NCBI GenBank assembly: GCA_046329555.1
Contig: JAXLUK010000003.1
Location: 500,396 to 564,395 of the forward strand
Direction of reading: 5' to 3'
Length of the DNA stretch: 64,000 bases
Origin: UBA1941 sp046329555
GTDB taxonomy: Bacteria > Bacteroidota > Bacteroidia > Chitinophagales > LD1
In this document: positions 1 to 9,735 of the stretch, one piece after another
Numbering within the stretch: position 1 is the first letter of the stretch
Layout of the letters: each line of letters begins with the position of its first letter
Notes under the pieces: model-generated
Databases searched by the model: none
What the model was told of the DNA's origin: nothing
Seen by the model: only the letters and a program-made list of their open reading frames with translations
Made by a program: the position numbers and the translations under genes

Positions 1-2637
1 GAGGAAGTTTTCATTAATGGTCAGAAGCTAAAGCGTGGAGCCGATAACGATTACATTATAGATTACAATCTGGGGACCATCACGTTCATGCCCAGGCGCA
101 TTATCACCAAAGATCTTCGTGTAGTAGTAGAATTTGAATACAGTGAACGCAATTATCAAAGAACAATGGTTGATGGCGCATTGGAATGGGAGACCAGGAA
201 ATCATCAATCCGGTTTAATGCCTACAGCGAACAGGATAGCAAGAATCAGAATATACAGCAGTCGTTGAATGCAGATAAAAAGAATTTCTTAGCTGCTATT
301 GGCGACAGCGTGAATAACGCCTTTTATCCAGGAGTAGATACGGCATCTTTTGATGCCAACCGAATTTTATATGAAATGCGCGATACCATTTGTGGCAGCC
401 GCAGAGACACTTTTTATGTGTACAGTGTGAATCCGGCAACGGCGCGTTACGTTCTAACTTTTGCGCAGGTTCCCGTGGGCCGTTATAAAGCCGCAGAAAA
501 TACCGCAAACGGACGTACCTATACATATTCTGTTTCTATTGATACCACCACCTGCCAGTTTACACCAACGGGGAATTACGAGCCAGTAATCAAACTAGTG
601 GCCCCTCAACTGCAGCAGATGTTTACTTTGGCTGGCGATTATCGGTTCAACACCAGAAATAAAATGTCGGCAGAAGTGGCTTTGAGTAACACCGACTTAA
701 ACACCCTTTCAAACAAAAACGATAACAACAACCTGGGGCTAGCGGCGCGTGCAGGGTACTCATCTGAAATTGTAACAAAACGAGATTCTCAAAACGTAAA
801 GCAACAGCTCAATCTTGATTTTAACTATGAGTTCTTACAAAATACGTTCAGAACTATTGAGCGTTATAGAACGGTAGAATTCGCACGCGACTTCAACCTA
901 CCCGTTTCCACGCTAACACACAACGAACATGGCGCATCAATGAATGCCACCTATTCATTCATGGGATTCGGTGCCGTACATTACCGATTACGTGCTTTTT
1001 TCCAGGACACCGCTTATAAAGGCTATGAGCACTTGATAGATGCCCGGGGCAAAACTGAAAAGTGGCAATTTGATTTAGGAACAACAGTGCTCCATAGCAG
1101 CGCAACTGGAAATAAAACGCTTTTTATAAGACCCTTTGGCCACCTGGGCTATACCTTGCCCCGTACCAAAGGATGGCGCGCTTCAGTAGGTTTCAATCAC
1201 GAAATGAATTGGTATCGCGACCTTCCAGCCGATACGCTGAACAAAAACAACAGTAGATTATGGCAGAATTATTCTTTCGCCATTCAAAATGCCGATTCCC
1301 AACAGAATAGTTATAAGCTTGAATACTTGTTTAGGAGCGAACAAGTAGCAGGACAGCAAACCTTTGAGAGACCACATCGATTGGCCCATACCATTACCGT
1401 ATCGGGCACGGTTACTACATTGAAAAATCAAAGTTTATCATGGAACCTAACGTACAGAAGGGTAGATGAAAAAGATTCTATTAAGGCGGCGTCTGAGTTG
1501 AAGAATTACTATTTGGGTAGAGTTGATTACAGCTTTTACGTATTAAAGGGTTTATTTAAATCTCAAACCTACTACGAAATAGGAGCAGGCCGCGAACAGC
1601 GCGCGCAACTGCAATATATACAGGCACTGAATCGCGAATCGGGCGAATACGCGTGGCGCGATGTGAACGGCGATAGCATTAAGCAACTCAACGAATTCTA
1701 TCCGATTGATTATCGAAATTATTCGGGCCCTGTTTTTTTCAGAAGCTTCGTTTTTACGCCAGATTACATTGCTGTCAACAGCGCCCAATTCAATGAAGTA
1801 CTCCATATCAATCCGGCAGGAATATTGCGCAATGCCAGCGGATTTGGAAAAGTAGTGAAACTATTTTCCCTCATGACCAGCCTGCAACTTACCCGCAAAA
1901 TATATGCGCGCGCCAATGTCAATCCAGGAGAATTTTTCAATCCATTTCCCACAAAGATAATTGACACCAACATCGTAGCTTTGGCGCTCACCAGCAGGAA
2001 TAGCCTGTTCTTCAACCGAACCAGTGCCAAATTCAATGCGCAATTTGATGTGAATTATTCTCGCAATCGAACCTTACTTACCGCTGGTTTTGAAAACAGA
2101 ATGAATCAACAAATTGGACTCTCTTATCGTTGGAATATCTACAAGCAACTCAACTGGAATGCTGCGTACGCTTATCAGATTAAAGAAAATCTATCTGACT
2201 TTGTAAAAACGCAACAGTACCGAATTTATAGTCAGGATGTAAATACAGAATTGAGTTATCTATTCCAACAACAAATCAGGTTGGCTGCATCCTACGGCTA
2301 TTCTTTCAAAACGAACCGACTGCCAGAAAGCGGCGGACAGTTTGCCGTAGTGAACCAAACTTCTGTGGATATCAAATACACCCGAGTTCAGAAGACTAAT
2401 TTGGGGGTAAAACTTACGTATACCGGCGTTGGTTATGCTGACCAGGCTTACAAAAATGACCAGGCGCAGTACGCTATGCTGGAAGGATTAAGGAATGGGA
2501 ATAATTTTTCCTGGAATGTTACCCTTGAACAGAAGTTACTAGGTGCTTTGCAACTAATTGCTTCCTATGATGGCCGCAAAAACGGAACCAATGCTATAGT
2601 TCATACCGCACGAATGGAGTTAAGAGCCATCTTCTAA
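1..2637 (+). CDS. Outer-membrane beta-barrel-like protein, 5' end outside window
   Basis: The reading frame is open from base 1, so the N-terminus and signal peptide lie outside the window; the first in-window ATG (88) is only internal. The visible start has a pattern I associate with large Bacteroidota envelope proteins of unknown function: a short beta-sandwich-like stretch (VFINGQKL, DYIIDYNLGTITF, VVVEFEYSERNY). After about residue 200 come many alternating polar/aromatic strands (for example YRLRAFFQDT, YSFAIQNADS, LNWNAAYAYQ), and the chain ends in Phe (RAIF). A terminal aromatic residue and this strand pattern are typical of beta-barrels assembled by the BAM complex. The M1 peptidase gene follows after 40 nt on the same strand, so the two may be co-transcribed. 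Specific function unknown. Confidence 0.7.
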   Translation, partial: EEVFINGQKLKRGADNDYIIDYNLGTITFMPRRIITKDLRVVVEFEYSERNYQRTMVDGALEWETRKSSIRFNAYSEQDSKNQNIQQSLNADKKNFLAAIGDSVNNAFYPGVDTASFDANRILYEMRDTICGSRRDTFYVYSVNPATARYVLTFAQVPVGRYKAAENTANGRTYTYSVSIDTTTCQFTPTGNYEPVIKLVAPQLQQMFTLAGDYRFNTRNKMSAEVALSNTDLNTLSNKNDNNNLGLAARAGYSSEIVTKRDSQNVKQQLNLDFNYEFLQNTFRTIERYRTVEFARDFNLPVSTLTHNEHGASMNATYSFMGFGAVHYRLRAFFQDTAYKGYEHLIDARGKTEKWQFDLGTTVLHSSATGNKTLFIRPFGHLGYTLPRTKGWRASVGFNHEMNWYRDLPADTLNKNNSRLWQNYSFAIQNADSQQNSYKLEYLFRSEQVAGQQTFERPHRLAHTITVSGTVTTLKNQSLSWNLTYRRVDEKDSIKAASELKNYYLGRVDYSFYVLKGLFKSQTYYEIGAGREQRAQLQYIQALNRESGEYAWRDVNGDSIKQLNEFYPIDYRNYSGPVFFRSFVFTPDYIAVNSAQFNEVLHINPAGILRNASGFGKVVKLFSLMTSLQLTRKIYARANVNPGEFFNPFPTKIIDTNIVALALTSRNSLFFNRTSAKFNAQFDVNYSRNRTLLTAGFENRMNQQIGLSYRWNIYKQLNWNAAYAYQIKENLSDFVKTQQYRIYSQDVNTELSYLFQQQIRLAASYGYSFKTNRLPESGGQFAVVNQTSVDIKYTRVQKTNLGVKLTYTGVGYADQAYKNDQAQYAMLEGLRNGNNFSWNVTLEQKLLGALQLIASYDGRKNGTNAIVHTARMELRAIF

Positions 2638-2677
2638 CGAAACAATTGCTATAAGATTTTCAATACTTTCACGGTCT

Positions 2678-5074
2678 ATGAAGTATCTGTTTGTGTTGTT
2701 TTTAATGCCGTTGATGGCCTCAGGGCAGCAGCCTGAATTGCTTTGCGCATTAAGAGATGAAGGGGCACATTATCGCGAACATAATGTTGATTTTGAAAAA
2801 TTACAATTGACTGTTTCGTTTCAGCCGCTGTTGGGAAAAATCATTGGCAACGCAACCTATACTTTCTCTCCTATACATCCTGTAATCGATTCTTTGTTTT
2901 TGGATGCACCCGGAATTCAAATCAAACAAGTATCATTTTCCGACCAAACCATTAGGACCCGCTTCCAAACCAACAAGGATGGTCTTATCATCTTTTTTAC
3001 AGGCATCAAACCACAATGGCACCAACATTATCAAATGCAAATTACCTATGAGGCGCAACCTCGAAAAGGTTTGTATTTCATTGGTTGGCGCGACACGAGG
3101 AATCTCTCCAGAAAGCAGATCTGGACTCAAGGTCAGGGTATCGACAACCGGCATTGGTTTCCTTGTTATGACGATGTGAACGATAAGCTCATCACCGAAA
3201 CCAACATCACTTTCGATTCATCCTATACGGTTATCTCAAATGGTGAGTTAAAACTCGTAGAACGTAATGCCGGTTTAAAAACCTGGCATTACGCTATGAA
3301 TAAGCCCCACGCGCCTTACTTAGTAATGCTGGCTATTGACAAATACGCTCATAAAGACGTAATCTCCAAAAACGGTATTGTATCGCGCCAGTATTACTAC
3401 GCCGACCATCCTGAAACTTATGCACCTACTTACGCGCATAGTGCAGATATGATGGATTTTCTTGCTGAAGAAACCGGCGTTCCCTATCCGTGGACCACTT
3501 ACAGCAATACGCCTGTCCAGGATTTCATGTTCGGCGCGATGGAAAATACCACCGCCACTATTTTTGGTGATTTTTACTTACTGGATGCCCGCGGTTCTTT
3601 GGAACGTGGATATACCGGAACGAATGCCCATGAGTTAACGCATCAATGGTTTGGCGATTATATCACAGAATGGAGTGCGGCTCATCATTGGTTGCATGAA
3701 AGTTTTGCCACCTATTATTCTAAACAATACATGCGCAAGTTGATGGGCGAAGCGCATTATGAAACCATCCTTCGGGGAGAGGCGAACGCTGCGTTATCGG
3801 CTGATCGCACCGACCGGTTTCCGGTAGCGCATAGTAAGGCTGGAACAAATCGCCATTATTCAAAAGGCAGTCATGTTATCGATATGATCAGATATGTGGT
3901 GGGCGATGCCGTGTTTAAAAGCTGCATTCAGTATTATCTAAAGAAACATGCCTACGGGCAAGTAGATTCTCACGATTTTGAGCGAGCCTTTATGGAACAT
4001 GCCGGCATCAATCTCGATTGGTTTTTCGACGAATGGGTTTATCATAGTGGCTTTCCCAGATACGCAGTTTCAAGAGCTATTTCTGTTGATGCCACCACTT
4101 TTTTTATCCAGCAAACACAGCATATAGATTCGCTAACTGGTATCTTCAAAATGCCGGTGGTATTGCAGGTTTTTTATCGGGATGGCACTTCAGATAGCAT
4201 CCGACCATGGCTTCAACATGCTTTCGATACGGTTGTTATCGCCAATCCGCAGCACAAACAGGTTGCTTTTACTTTATTCGATCCGGGATCACATTTGATT
4301 AAAGGTATTTCCTTTCCGAAGTCGATGCGCGAACTTCAGCTTCAGGCCAGAAGTGCACCCCATATGTTAGATCGCTTTGATGCCATTAGCGCCTTGCATG
4401 ACACCTCATTGACAGAGAAGAAAGCACTTTTAATTGAACTATTTTACAGCGAAAAAGAACATGGTGTTAAAGAGGAAATTCTGAGGCAATTATCCGGCGA
4501 TACTAGTGTTGAAATTGTTAACCTGTTGAAGTCGGCCTTGAGCGACGGGCATTTTTTGGTCCGGCGGGAAGCGTTAGACGCGATGCCGGTTATTCCAACA
4601 TCATTACAATCGCACGCAGAAAAACTGCTACGTGATTCTTCTTACTACACTATGGAACGAGCCTTTCGCTTGTTGGTTAATCAATTTCCGGAAAAGCGCA
4701 AGCAGTACCTGGAACAAACTAAAAACGAACACGGCATCAGTGAAAATATGAAGATTGCCTGGCTGGAGGTTCAGGCGAAAGAAGATAGTTCTAAGCTGCT
4801 GGCACTTACTGATTTTACTTCACTGAGTTACGAATTCAGAACCCGCCTTCGCGCGATGGAAGCGTTGGAGCGACTGAATTTGGCTGGCATATCGCTTGCT
4901 GGAAACCTCATCGATGCCATGTTAAATCCTAATGGCCGGTTGGCTAGACCTGCCACACGAACGTTTCAGCACTTTTTGAAGAACAAAAGTTTTCGAGATA
5001 ATGCGCAAACAATAATCGAAACCGGAAATTGGCGTGACTGGGAGAAGGAAATATTACAACCGTTGATGAAATAG
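2678..5074 (+). CDS. M1 family zinc aminopeptidase, exported
   Basis: A 798-residue zinc metallopeptidase of family M1, expected to remove N-terminal residues from peptides in the periplasm or at the cell surface. A signal peptide is visible (MKYLFVLFLMPLMASGQQ). The GAMEN substrate-binding motif lies near residue 288. The zinc motif HELTH starts at His318, and the third ligand Glu341 sits exactly 18 residues after the second His (HEXXH-X18-E). The N-terminal 200 residues match the beta-sandwich domain of M1 enzymes, and residues from about 560 to the end look like helical HEAT-type repeats. Its stop codon (5072-5074) abuts the stop of the convergent gene (5075-5077) with no bases between. 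The family call is secure; the physiological substrate is unknown. Confidence 0.93.
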   Translation: MKYLFVLFLMPLMASGQQPELLCALRDEGAHYREHNVDFEKLQLTVSFQPLLGKIIGNATYTFSPIHPVIDSLFLDAPGIQIKQVSFSDQTIRTRFQTNKDGLIIFFTGIKPQWHQHYQMQITYEAQPRKGLYFIGWRDTRNLSRKQIWTQGQGIDNRHWFPCYDDVNDKLITETNITFDSSYTVISNGELKLVERNAGLKTWHYAMNKPHAPYLVMLAIDKYAHKDVISKNGIVSRQYYYADHPETYAPTYAHSADMMDFLAEETGVPYPWTTYSNTPVQDFMFGAMENTTATIFGDFYLLDARGSLERGYTGTNAHELTHQWFGDYITEWSAAHHWLHESFATYYSKQYMRKLMGEAHYETILRGEANAALSADRTDRFPVAHSKAGTNRHYSKGSHVIDMIRYVVGDAVFKSCIQYYLKKHAYGQVDSHDFERAFMEHAGINLDWFFDEWVYHSGFPRYAVSRAISVDATTFFIQQTQHIDSLTGIFKMPVVLQVFYRDGTSDSIRPWLQHAFDTVVIANPQHKQVAFTLFDPGSHLIKGISFPKSMRELQLQARSAPHMLDRFDAISALHDTSLTEKKALLIELFYSEKEHGVKEEILRQLSGDTSVEIVNLLKSALSDGHFLVRREALDAMPVIPTSLQSHAEKLLRDSSYYTMERAFRLLVNQFPEKRKQYLEQTKNEHGISENMKIAWLEVQAKEDSSKLLALTDFTSLSYEFRTRLRAMEALERLNLAGISLAGNLIDAMLNPNGRLARPATRTFQHFLKNKSFRDNAQTIIETGNWRDWEKEILQPLMK

Positions 5075-6568
5075 TTAAGGAATCCTCGCATACTTTTTCA
5101 GTATTGCTCTATCATCGTCAGCTTCAATCAAGTTAAGGAAAGGGTATTCGTAATATGCTTCTTTCAAATTTTTGCAATCCAGATTCGTTTGATTGATTAA
5201 ATGAAAATCTTTCAAAGAATATGTATTCAGACAAAGATGACTGGTTGAATCAGTGTATATAAACAGCGCCATCAGTTGCTGGTCTTCTACATACATACAC
5301 TGCATAAACACTTTAAGCCGCAAATCGGTGGGGATGCCTTCCAAAAGTACGGTACGCCGTCCGTCGAAAGAATGTAAATGATTTTCATTGCCAAGATGAA
5401 CCATCCACTGACCTTCAATTTTCACATATTTACTTATCTGGAATTGTATCCATCCCTCTTTAGGGGGGCGGGCAGAATATGGTTCAGGCTTAAAACCAGC
5501 GAAAGATGTTGGTTCGTATTTTCCAGAAGTTCCAAGATTGAACAATATGACAAGACTATCCCTTCGCTCGTTAACCGGTCGCATGGCAAAAATGGTGTCA
5601 TTAAGAAAGTGACTTAAGTCTATATCAGTTACAAAATGACAGGATTCATCGATGCACTCAGGAAAAGCTCTGACATCAATGAACTTCCAATTATGGTCGA
5701 ACCTGGCCAGAAAATATAGCCGTTGAATAATAAGTTCATTGTTATTATCTCCTTTCACTTCACCGTGGGCATATGCGCTCAGGCTCACATAAATATAAGA
5801 GGAGGTTACATACGAACCGGTTACCGTGTACTTTCCATTCACGAAAGGGCTTTTACCGCTTTCTATTTGTTTAATAGTGGTATCAATTTGGCCACGACTG
5901 AGTATTTTATCAATGAATTTCGCTTTGAGAAAGGGTACTGGTATATCAGAAATTTGAAATTTATGGACTACCGCTCCAGAGGCATCAATTTCATTCAACT
6001 CTGCTAAAAGATTATCAAATACGACGTAATTCGCCCCCTTGCTATGAACTGAGGCCAGCGGTCCGCCATAGTACTTTGAAATATCTATAGAGTCAACGTA
6101 CTTCAGGCCAGATATTTTCCTTTTATGGAGAACCTGACCATATTCAGTTATGTTCATAGGAAGACTCATTTTTTGGCCTTGCCATACTGCCATTCTGGAG
6201 CCTATTACGGTATCCAAACAAGAACGCCAAACTGCCGTATCAAAAATTAACACAGAGGAATCTGCGGTGATTCCAAAATTGACTTCTACAAAACGTTTGG
6301 CAACTCTGCGCGGAACGGAATTAAAGACGATAACATCGGGTGGTGCGCTTTCCTGTTTTAGTAAAAACTTCCAACCTACATAACAATTGGCGCAATCGGC
6401 GCCATAGGCAAACAATGCATATGGTTTAACCTTTTTGCTGCTACGAAGCACGCTGTCAATCTGGGATGAACTTCCCTCAACCAATACGCTTAGTAAGCAT
6501 ACAAGAAAGAAAAGCCAACCTCTTTTTCCTAAAAAAAGAAGAGGTTGGCCGAATTTGTAAATTACCAT
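5075..6568 (-). CDS. Secreted protein, thioredoxin-like start plus probable beta-propeller
   Basis: A 497-residue protein of unknown function. The start at 6568 overlaps the stop of the upstream gene by 7 nt (ATGGTAA), which suggests translational coupling. A basic N-terminus is followed by a hydrophobic segment (GWLFFLVCLLSVLV), consistent with a signal peptide. Residues 45-130 read like a thioredoxin-fold peroxiredoxin relative with a Cys-Ala-Asn-Cys pair (YGADCANCYVGWKFL). From about residue 170 there are repeated strand blocks (YVVFDNLLAELNEIDASG, YLFARFDHNWKFIDVRAF type) that suggest a 6-bladed beta-propeller as in many Bacteroidota secreted proteins. The domain reading is inference. A hairpin lies within the first codons (see 6514-6549). 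Confidence 0.65.
   Translation of the reverse strand: MVIYKFGQPLLFLGKRGWLFFLVCLLSVLVEGSSSQIDSVLRSSKKVKPYALFAYGADCANCYVGWKFLLKQESAPPDVIVFNSVPRRVAKRFVEVNFGITADSSVLIFDTAVWRSCLDTVIGSRMAVWQGQKMSLPMNITEYGQVLHKRKISGLKYVDSIDISKYYGGPLASVHSKGANYVVFDNLLAELNEIDASGAVVHKFQISDIPVPFLKAKFIDKILSRGQIDTTIKQIESGKSPFVNGKYTVTGSYVTSSYIYVSLSAYAHGEVKGDNNNELIIQRLYFLARFDHNWKFIDVRAFPECIDESCHFVTDIDLSHFLNDTIFAMRPVNERRDSLVILFNLGTSGKYEPTSFAGFKPEPYSARPPKEGWIQFQISKYVKIEGQWMVHLGNENHLHSFDGRRTVLLEGIPTDLRLKVFMQCMYVEDQQLMALFIYTDSTSHLCLNTYSLKDFHLINQTNLDCKNLKEAYYEYPFLNLIEADDDRAILKKYARIP
6514..6549 (-). terminator. Terminator-like hairpin inside the next gene's start
   Basis: An 11-bp perfect inverted repeat (GCCAACCTCTT at 6514-6524, AAGAGGTTGGC at 6539-6549) with a 14-nt loop. 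Read on the minus strand it is followed by TTTTCTTTCT, as in an intrinsic terminator. It lies just after the stop of the 6562-7281 gene but within codons 7-19 of the overlapping downstream gene, so it could partly terminate or attenuate transcription between the two. Confidence 0.5.
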
Positions 6569-7281
6569 TTTTGCTGTTGTAAAACAGGATTAAAAACCCT
6601 CAACCAGAAACAGGTGACATCTTTAGGTGGGTCACATTTAATGATGTACGTATTGGTGCCGCTTTGTAAAATCCTGGCATGACCTTTTGGACCAGCAACT
6701 GGATCACCACCTACCAGACCGCTATAAGTTTCAGGATTTTGAAGTCTTTCCACTGCGGCAGGATCAGTCTCATATTTCACATCTCCCGAAACCCTTGCTC
6801 CTAACTCACCATTATCCCACGTACGCGAAACCTGGTTGGCATAAAGCACAGTACCTGGCCCATCATTCAATGTGATGGTGCCCTGAAGATTCTTTTGCGT
6901 AATTAGGTAAACACGGACTTCGTCATTACCTACATCGCTGATGGTAAAGTCAATAGTTCCTGCTGCCCCTTCAACTACAGATAGTCCTCCTGTTAAAGAA
7001 AGCACCATTGGCGCACCTTCCGGAACAATAACATTATAATCCTTCGCTTTAATCATTGAAAAACGCAACGAAACAGCTTCCGCCTCCTCTCTAAATTCAA
7101 ACTTATCGCAGTATAATACTTTGCCATCCGTAAAATACACTGCATAGACCTGGTCGTTTCCTGCGGTTGCCACAGGCTCCATTTCATTGGAAGTAGTTGA
7201 ATTTGGCGCAACGTGAACCTCTGATTGTGAAAACAAATTCAACGCAAACGCCATGCACACTATGGTTAAAAGTTTCTTCAT
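6562..7281 (-). CDS. Exported protein of unknown function
   Basis: A 239-residue protein that I do not recognise. It begins with a clear signal peptide (MKKLLTIVCMAFALNLFSQS). The mature part is low in cysteine and rich in beta-forming residues (YFTDGKVLYCDKFEFREE, GTIDFTISDVGNDEVRVYLI), compatible with an all-beta periplasmic or surface protein. It lacks a recognisable T9SS C-terminal domain. Its stop overlaps the start of the thioredoxin-like/propeller gene by 7 nt, so the pair is probably made together and may act together. About 240 nt of upstream sequence has no gene. Confidence 0.65.
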   Translation of the reverse strand: MKKLLTIVCMAFALNLFSQSEVHVAPNSTTSNEMEPVATAGNDQVYAVYFTDGKVLYCDKFEFREEAEAVSLRFSMIKAKDYNVIVPEGAPMVLSLTGGLSVVEGAAGTIDFTISDVGNDEVRVYLITQKNLQGTITLNDGPGTVLYANQVSRTWDNGELGARVSGDVKYETDPAAVERLQNPETYSGLVGGDPVAGPKGHARILQSGTNTYIIKCDPPKDVTCFWLRVFNPVLQQQKW

Positions 7282-7525
7282 AGTCCTAACTAAATTTTAA
7301 AATCAATAAATAAGGTCATGACTGCCTCCATGTTACCGCAGCGATTCACATCGCTCGGACTCATGCATAACGTTCGTCATTCAAACCTTCTTGCCAGGCA
7401 AAAAGACCATCGGAAAGCCGTCGGATCAAGAGTAATTATTTTTTCTTGACTTTTTAATAATAACTCCTAATTCAGAACCAAAACAAGTTCTGAAAAAACA
7501 ATGTAAATAGATGATTTTAAATTAC
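7282..7525. other. Intergenic stretch with two small inverted repeats
   Basis: No gene is supported here. On the minus strand this is the leader of the 6562-7281 gene. It contains a small hairpin (GCGAT-GTGA-ATCGC on the minus strand, around 7340-7355). Near the rho-operon end it has an 8-bp inverted repeat, TTCAGAAC (7471-7478) and GTTCTGAA (7487-7494). The second repeat lies just beyond the stop of the 7526-8041 gene and may help end that transcript, although no T-run follows on the minus strand. No known riboswitch class was recognised. Confidence 0.35.
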
Positions 7526-8041
7526 TTAGGAATTTACAGGCGAAGTAAAAAGCTGTCTTTGCCAGGCATTTTTTATCAATACAAAACGCTGTTTACGCAG
7601 TTCACCCAAGGTGCTTACCAAGGGATTGAAAACAACGGTATCAGCAGACACTTCTCCATTATTGATGGCTTCCTGCAAGGCATTACGGTCAAATCCCTTC
7701 CATTGCTTCTCACCGGCATCAACACCAGCAACTAAGACCCAGGTAAACATGCGATCGAAAAAATTGATACCCGTAGTTTGTGTCAATTGTTGCACCAATT
7801 GAACGCTTTTATCTATAGAACATCCGCCCATAGCCACAGTTGGCGCGGCAACGAAAAGCAGAAACCGATTTAAATAAACTGTTGCTTTAGCATGTACTGG
7901 TTCGCCATGTGATTGCCATCCGGCGGCAAAATCTGCCAACCTACTATTTATCATAGACTCTTCCTGAGCTGATAACTCCCGGTTGGCTGCATATATCCAA
8001 ACCCGGGATTCTTCAGGCCAGTTGGGTAATAAATCTTCCAT
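7526..8041 (-). CDS. Conserved Bacteroidota protein downstream of rho
   Basis: A 171-residue cytoplasmic protein with no signal peptide. I recognise it as a small conserved Bacteroidota family, often misnamed ABC transporter ATPase although it has no Walker motifs. Family-like features are the start (LPNWPEESRVWIYAANREL), FAAGWQSHGEPVHA, and the GGCSIDKSVQLVQQL segment followed by FDRM. It begins 2 nt after the rho stop codon on the same strand, so it is almost certainly in the rho transcript. Molecular role unknown. Confidence 0.75.
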   Translation of the reverse strand: MEDLLPNWPEESRVWIYAANRELSAQEESMINSRLADFAAGWQSHGEPVHAKATVYLNRFLLFVAAPTVAMGGCSIDKSVQLVQQLTQTTGINFFDRMFTWVLVAGVDAGEKQWKGFDRNALQEAINNGEVSADTVVFNPLVSTLGELRKQRFVLIKNAWQRQLFTSPVNS

Positions 8042-8043
8042 AA

Positions 8044-9702
8044 TTAAGAATTCATACTAATGAGAAACTCTTCGTTGCTCTTGGTTCCGCGCATGTGCTT
8101 CAGCATGAAATTCATGGCTTCATCGGTATTCATATCCGCGATATGATTCCGTAGAATATTCATTCTTCCTAAAACATCCTTATCCAACAACAAATCGTCA
8201 CGTCGGGTGCTGGAAGCCACTACGTCGATAGCCGGATAAATGCGCTTATTGGCCAAACGACGATCAAGCGTCAATTCCATATTACCGGTACCTTTAAATT
8301 CTTCGAAAATAACTTCATCCATTTTCGAACCAGTTTCAATGAGCGCCGTAGCGATGATGGTTAAGGAACCGCCATTTTCAATTTTTCGCGCTGCTCCAAA
8401 GAACTGTTTCGGTTTCTGCATGGCATTCGCTTCCACACCTCCAGATAACACCTTACCCGAAGACGGAGACACGGTATTATACGCACGAGCCATACGCGTG
8501 ATAGAATCCAACAGAATTACTACATCATGCCCGCATTCTACCAAACGTTTAGCTTTCTGCAATACAACGCTGGTTACTTTAACATGCTTCTCGGCTGGTT
8601 CATCAAAAGTAGAGGCAATTACCTCTGCACGAACACTGCGCTCCATATCGGTTACCTCTTCCGGCCGTTCATCAATTAACAAAACAATCAAATACACCTC
8701 GGGGTGATTAGTTGCAATAGCATTGGCAATTTCCTTCAGGATAACTGTTTTACCAACCTTTGGTTGTGCTACAATCATGGCTCGCTGCCCCTTTCCTATA
8801 GGTGCAAATAAATCGATAATTCGTGTGCTAAACCGATCAGCCGTTGTTGTCAATCTCAATTTTTCCTGTGGAAACAGCGGCGTCAGGTAATCGAATCCTA
8901 CCCGGTCGCGGATTTCTTCCGGCAATCTTCCGTTGATGGTATCCACTTTGAGTAATGCAAAATATTTTTCGCCCACTTTAGGCGGACGAACGAATCCTTT
9001 TACCGTATCCCCTGTTTTAAGGCCAAACATTTTTATTTGAGCCGGGGAAACATAAACATCATCAGGCGACGACAAATAGCTGTAATCACTGGAACGGAGA
9101 AATCCGTATCCATCGGGCATCATTTCTAAAACCCCTTCCCCTTCAACTATAGCATCAGTTTCTACGCTGAAAATCTCTTGCCCTTGCTTATTGCGCCATG
9201 AGCCGCCTTGGCCTTGCTGGTAATGTTGCTGATTTTGTTGTTGGTGTTGGTGATGCGGACGCTGTTGCTGCCGCTGTCCGTTATCGCGTTCTTCCTGACT
9301 GGGCTGTTCAGTGGTTTCAGAAGAGGTAGTAGTTTCTTCAGTGGAGGGTGCAGTTGCTGCAACAGTTGCCGGTATAGCTTCCCGTTTGCGATGCTGGTGA
9401 CGATCGCGCCTTTCTTCTCGTACTGGCTCTTCCTGCTTTGGCTCCTCGGCCACCGCCGCTTTTTCCTCGGTCTCTTCTACAGCTTCTTTAGCCGTTGCCT
9501 TCCGAGTGCGCGGCCTTCGAGCTTTTTCAGATACCGGCTTGTCTTCAGTTTGTCCGGCAGCCGGCGACAGCGCCTGCGCATCCAGAATTTTATGGATTAA
9601 ATCTTGTTTTTCTAATTTCTGAATCCCTTTCAGATTCAGCTTTTCAGCAACTTCCTTTAACTCAGGAAGAATCATGTCATTTAATTGCAGAATATCGTAC
9701 AT
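8044..9702 (-). CDS. rho: Transcription termination factor Rho
   Basis: A hexameric RNA-dependent ATPase that ends transcription, 552 residues against about 420 in E. coli. The N-terminal Rho_N helical domain is at residues 10-45. Residues about 48-168 are a low-complexity insert: acidic/basic runs, then a stretch dominated by Gln and His. The cold-shock-like RNA-binding domain follows (DGYGFLRSSDYSYL, DDVYVSPAQI). The motor domain has Walker A (AQPKVGKT, ending about residue 319), Walker B (VVILLDSITRMARAYN), and the Q/R-loop regions (SGGVEANAMQKPKQFFGAAR). Bacteroidota Rho proteins are known to carry such inserts. The next gene starts 2 nt downstream. A hairpin lies in the leader. Confidence 0.97.
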   Translation of the reverse strand: MYDILQLNDMILPELKEVAEKLNLKGIQKLEKQDLIHKILDAQALSPAAGQTEDKPVSEKARRPRTRKATAKEAVEETEEKAAVAEEPKQEEPVREERRDRHQHRKREAIPATVAATAPSTEETTTSSETTEQPSQEERDNGQRQQQRPHHQHQQQNQQHYQQGQGGSWRNKQGQEIFSVETDAIVEGEGVLEMMPDGYGFLRSSDYSYLSSPDDVYVSPAQIKMFGLKTGDTVKGFVRPPKVGEKYFALLKVDTINGRLPEEIRDRVGFDYLTPLFPQEKLRLTTTADRFSTRIIDLFAPIGKGQRAMIVAQPKVGKTVILKEIANAIATNHPEVYLIVLLIDERPEEVTDMERSVRAEVIASTFDEPAEKHVKVTSVVLQKAKRLVECGHDVVILLDSITRMARAYNTVSPSSGKVLSGGVEANAMQKPKQFFGAARKIENGGSLTIIATALIETGSKMDEVIFEEFKGTGNMELTLDRRLANKRIYPAIDVVASSTRRDDLLLDKDVLGRMNILRNHIADMNTDEAMNFMLKHMRGTKSNEEFLISMNS

Positions 9703-9735
9703 GCAGTGGTAATAAGTAAAAAATTTAATTGAAAC

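Noticed and set aside
7282..7470. Riboswitch or known small RNA in the leader of the 6562-7281 gene
   Set aside because: Only small hairpins are visible, and no conserved core of a known class (TPP, cobalamin, SAM, 6S, SRP) was recognised.
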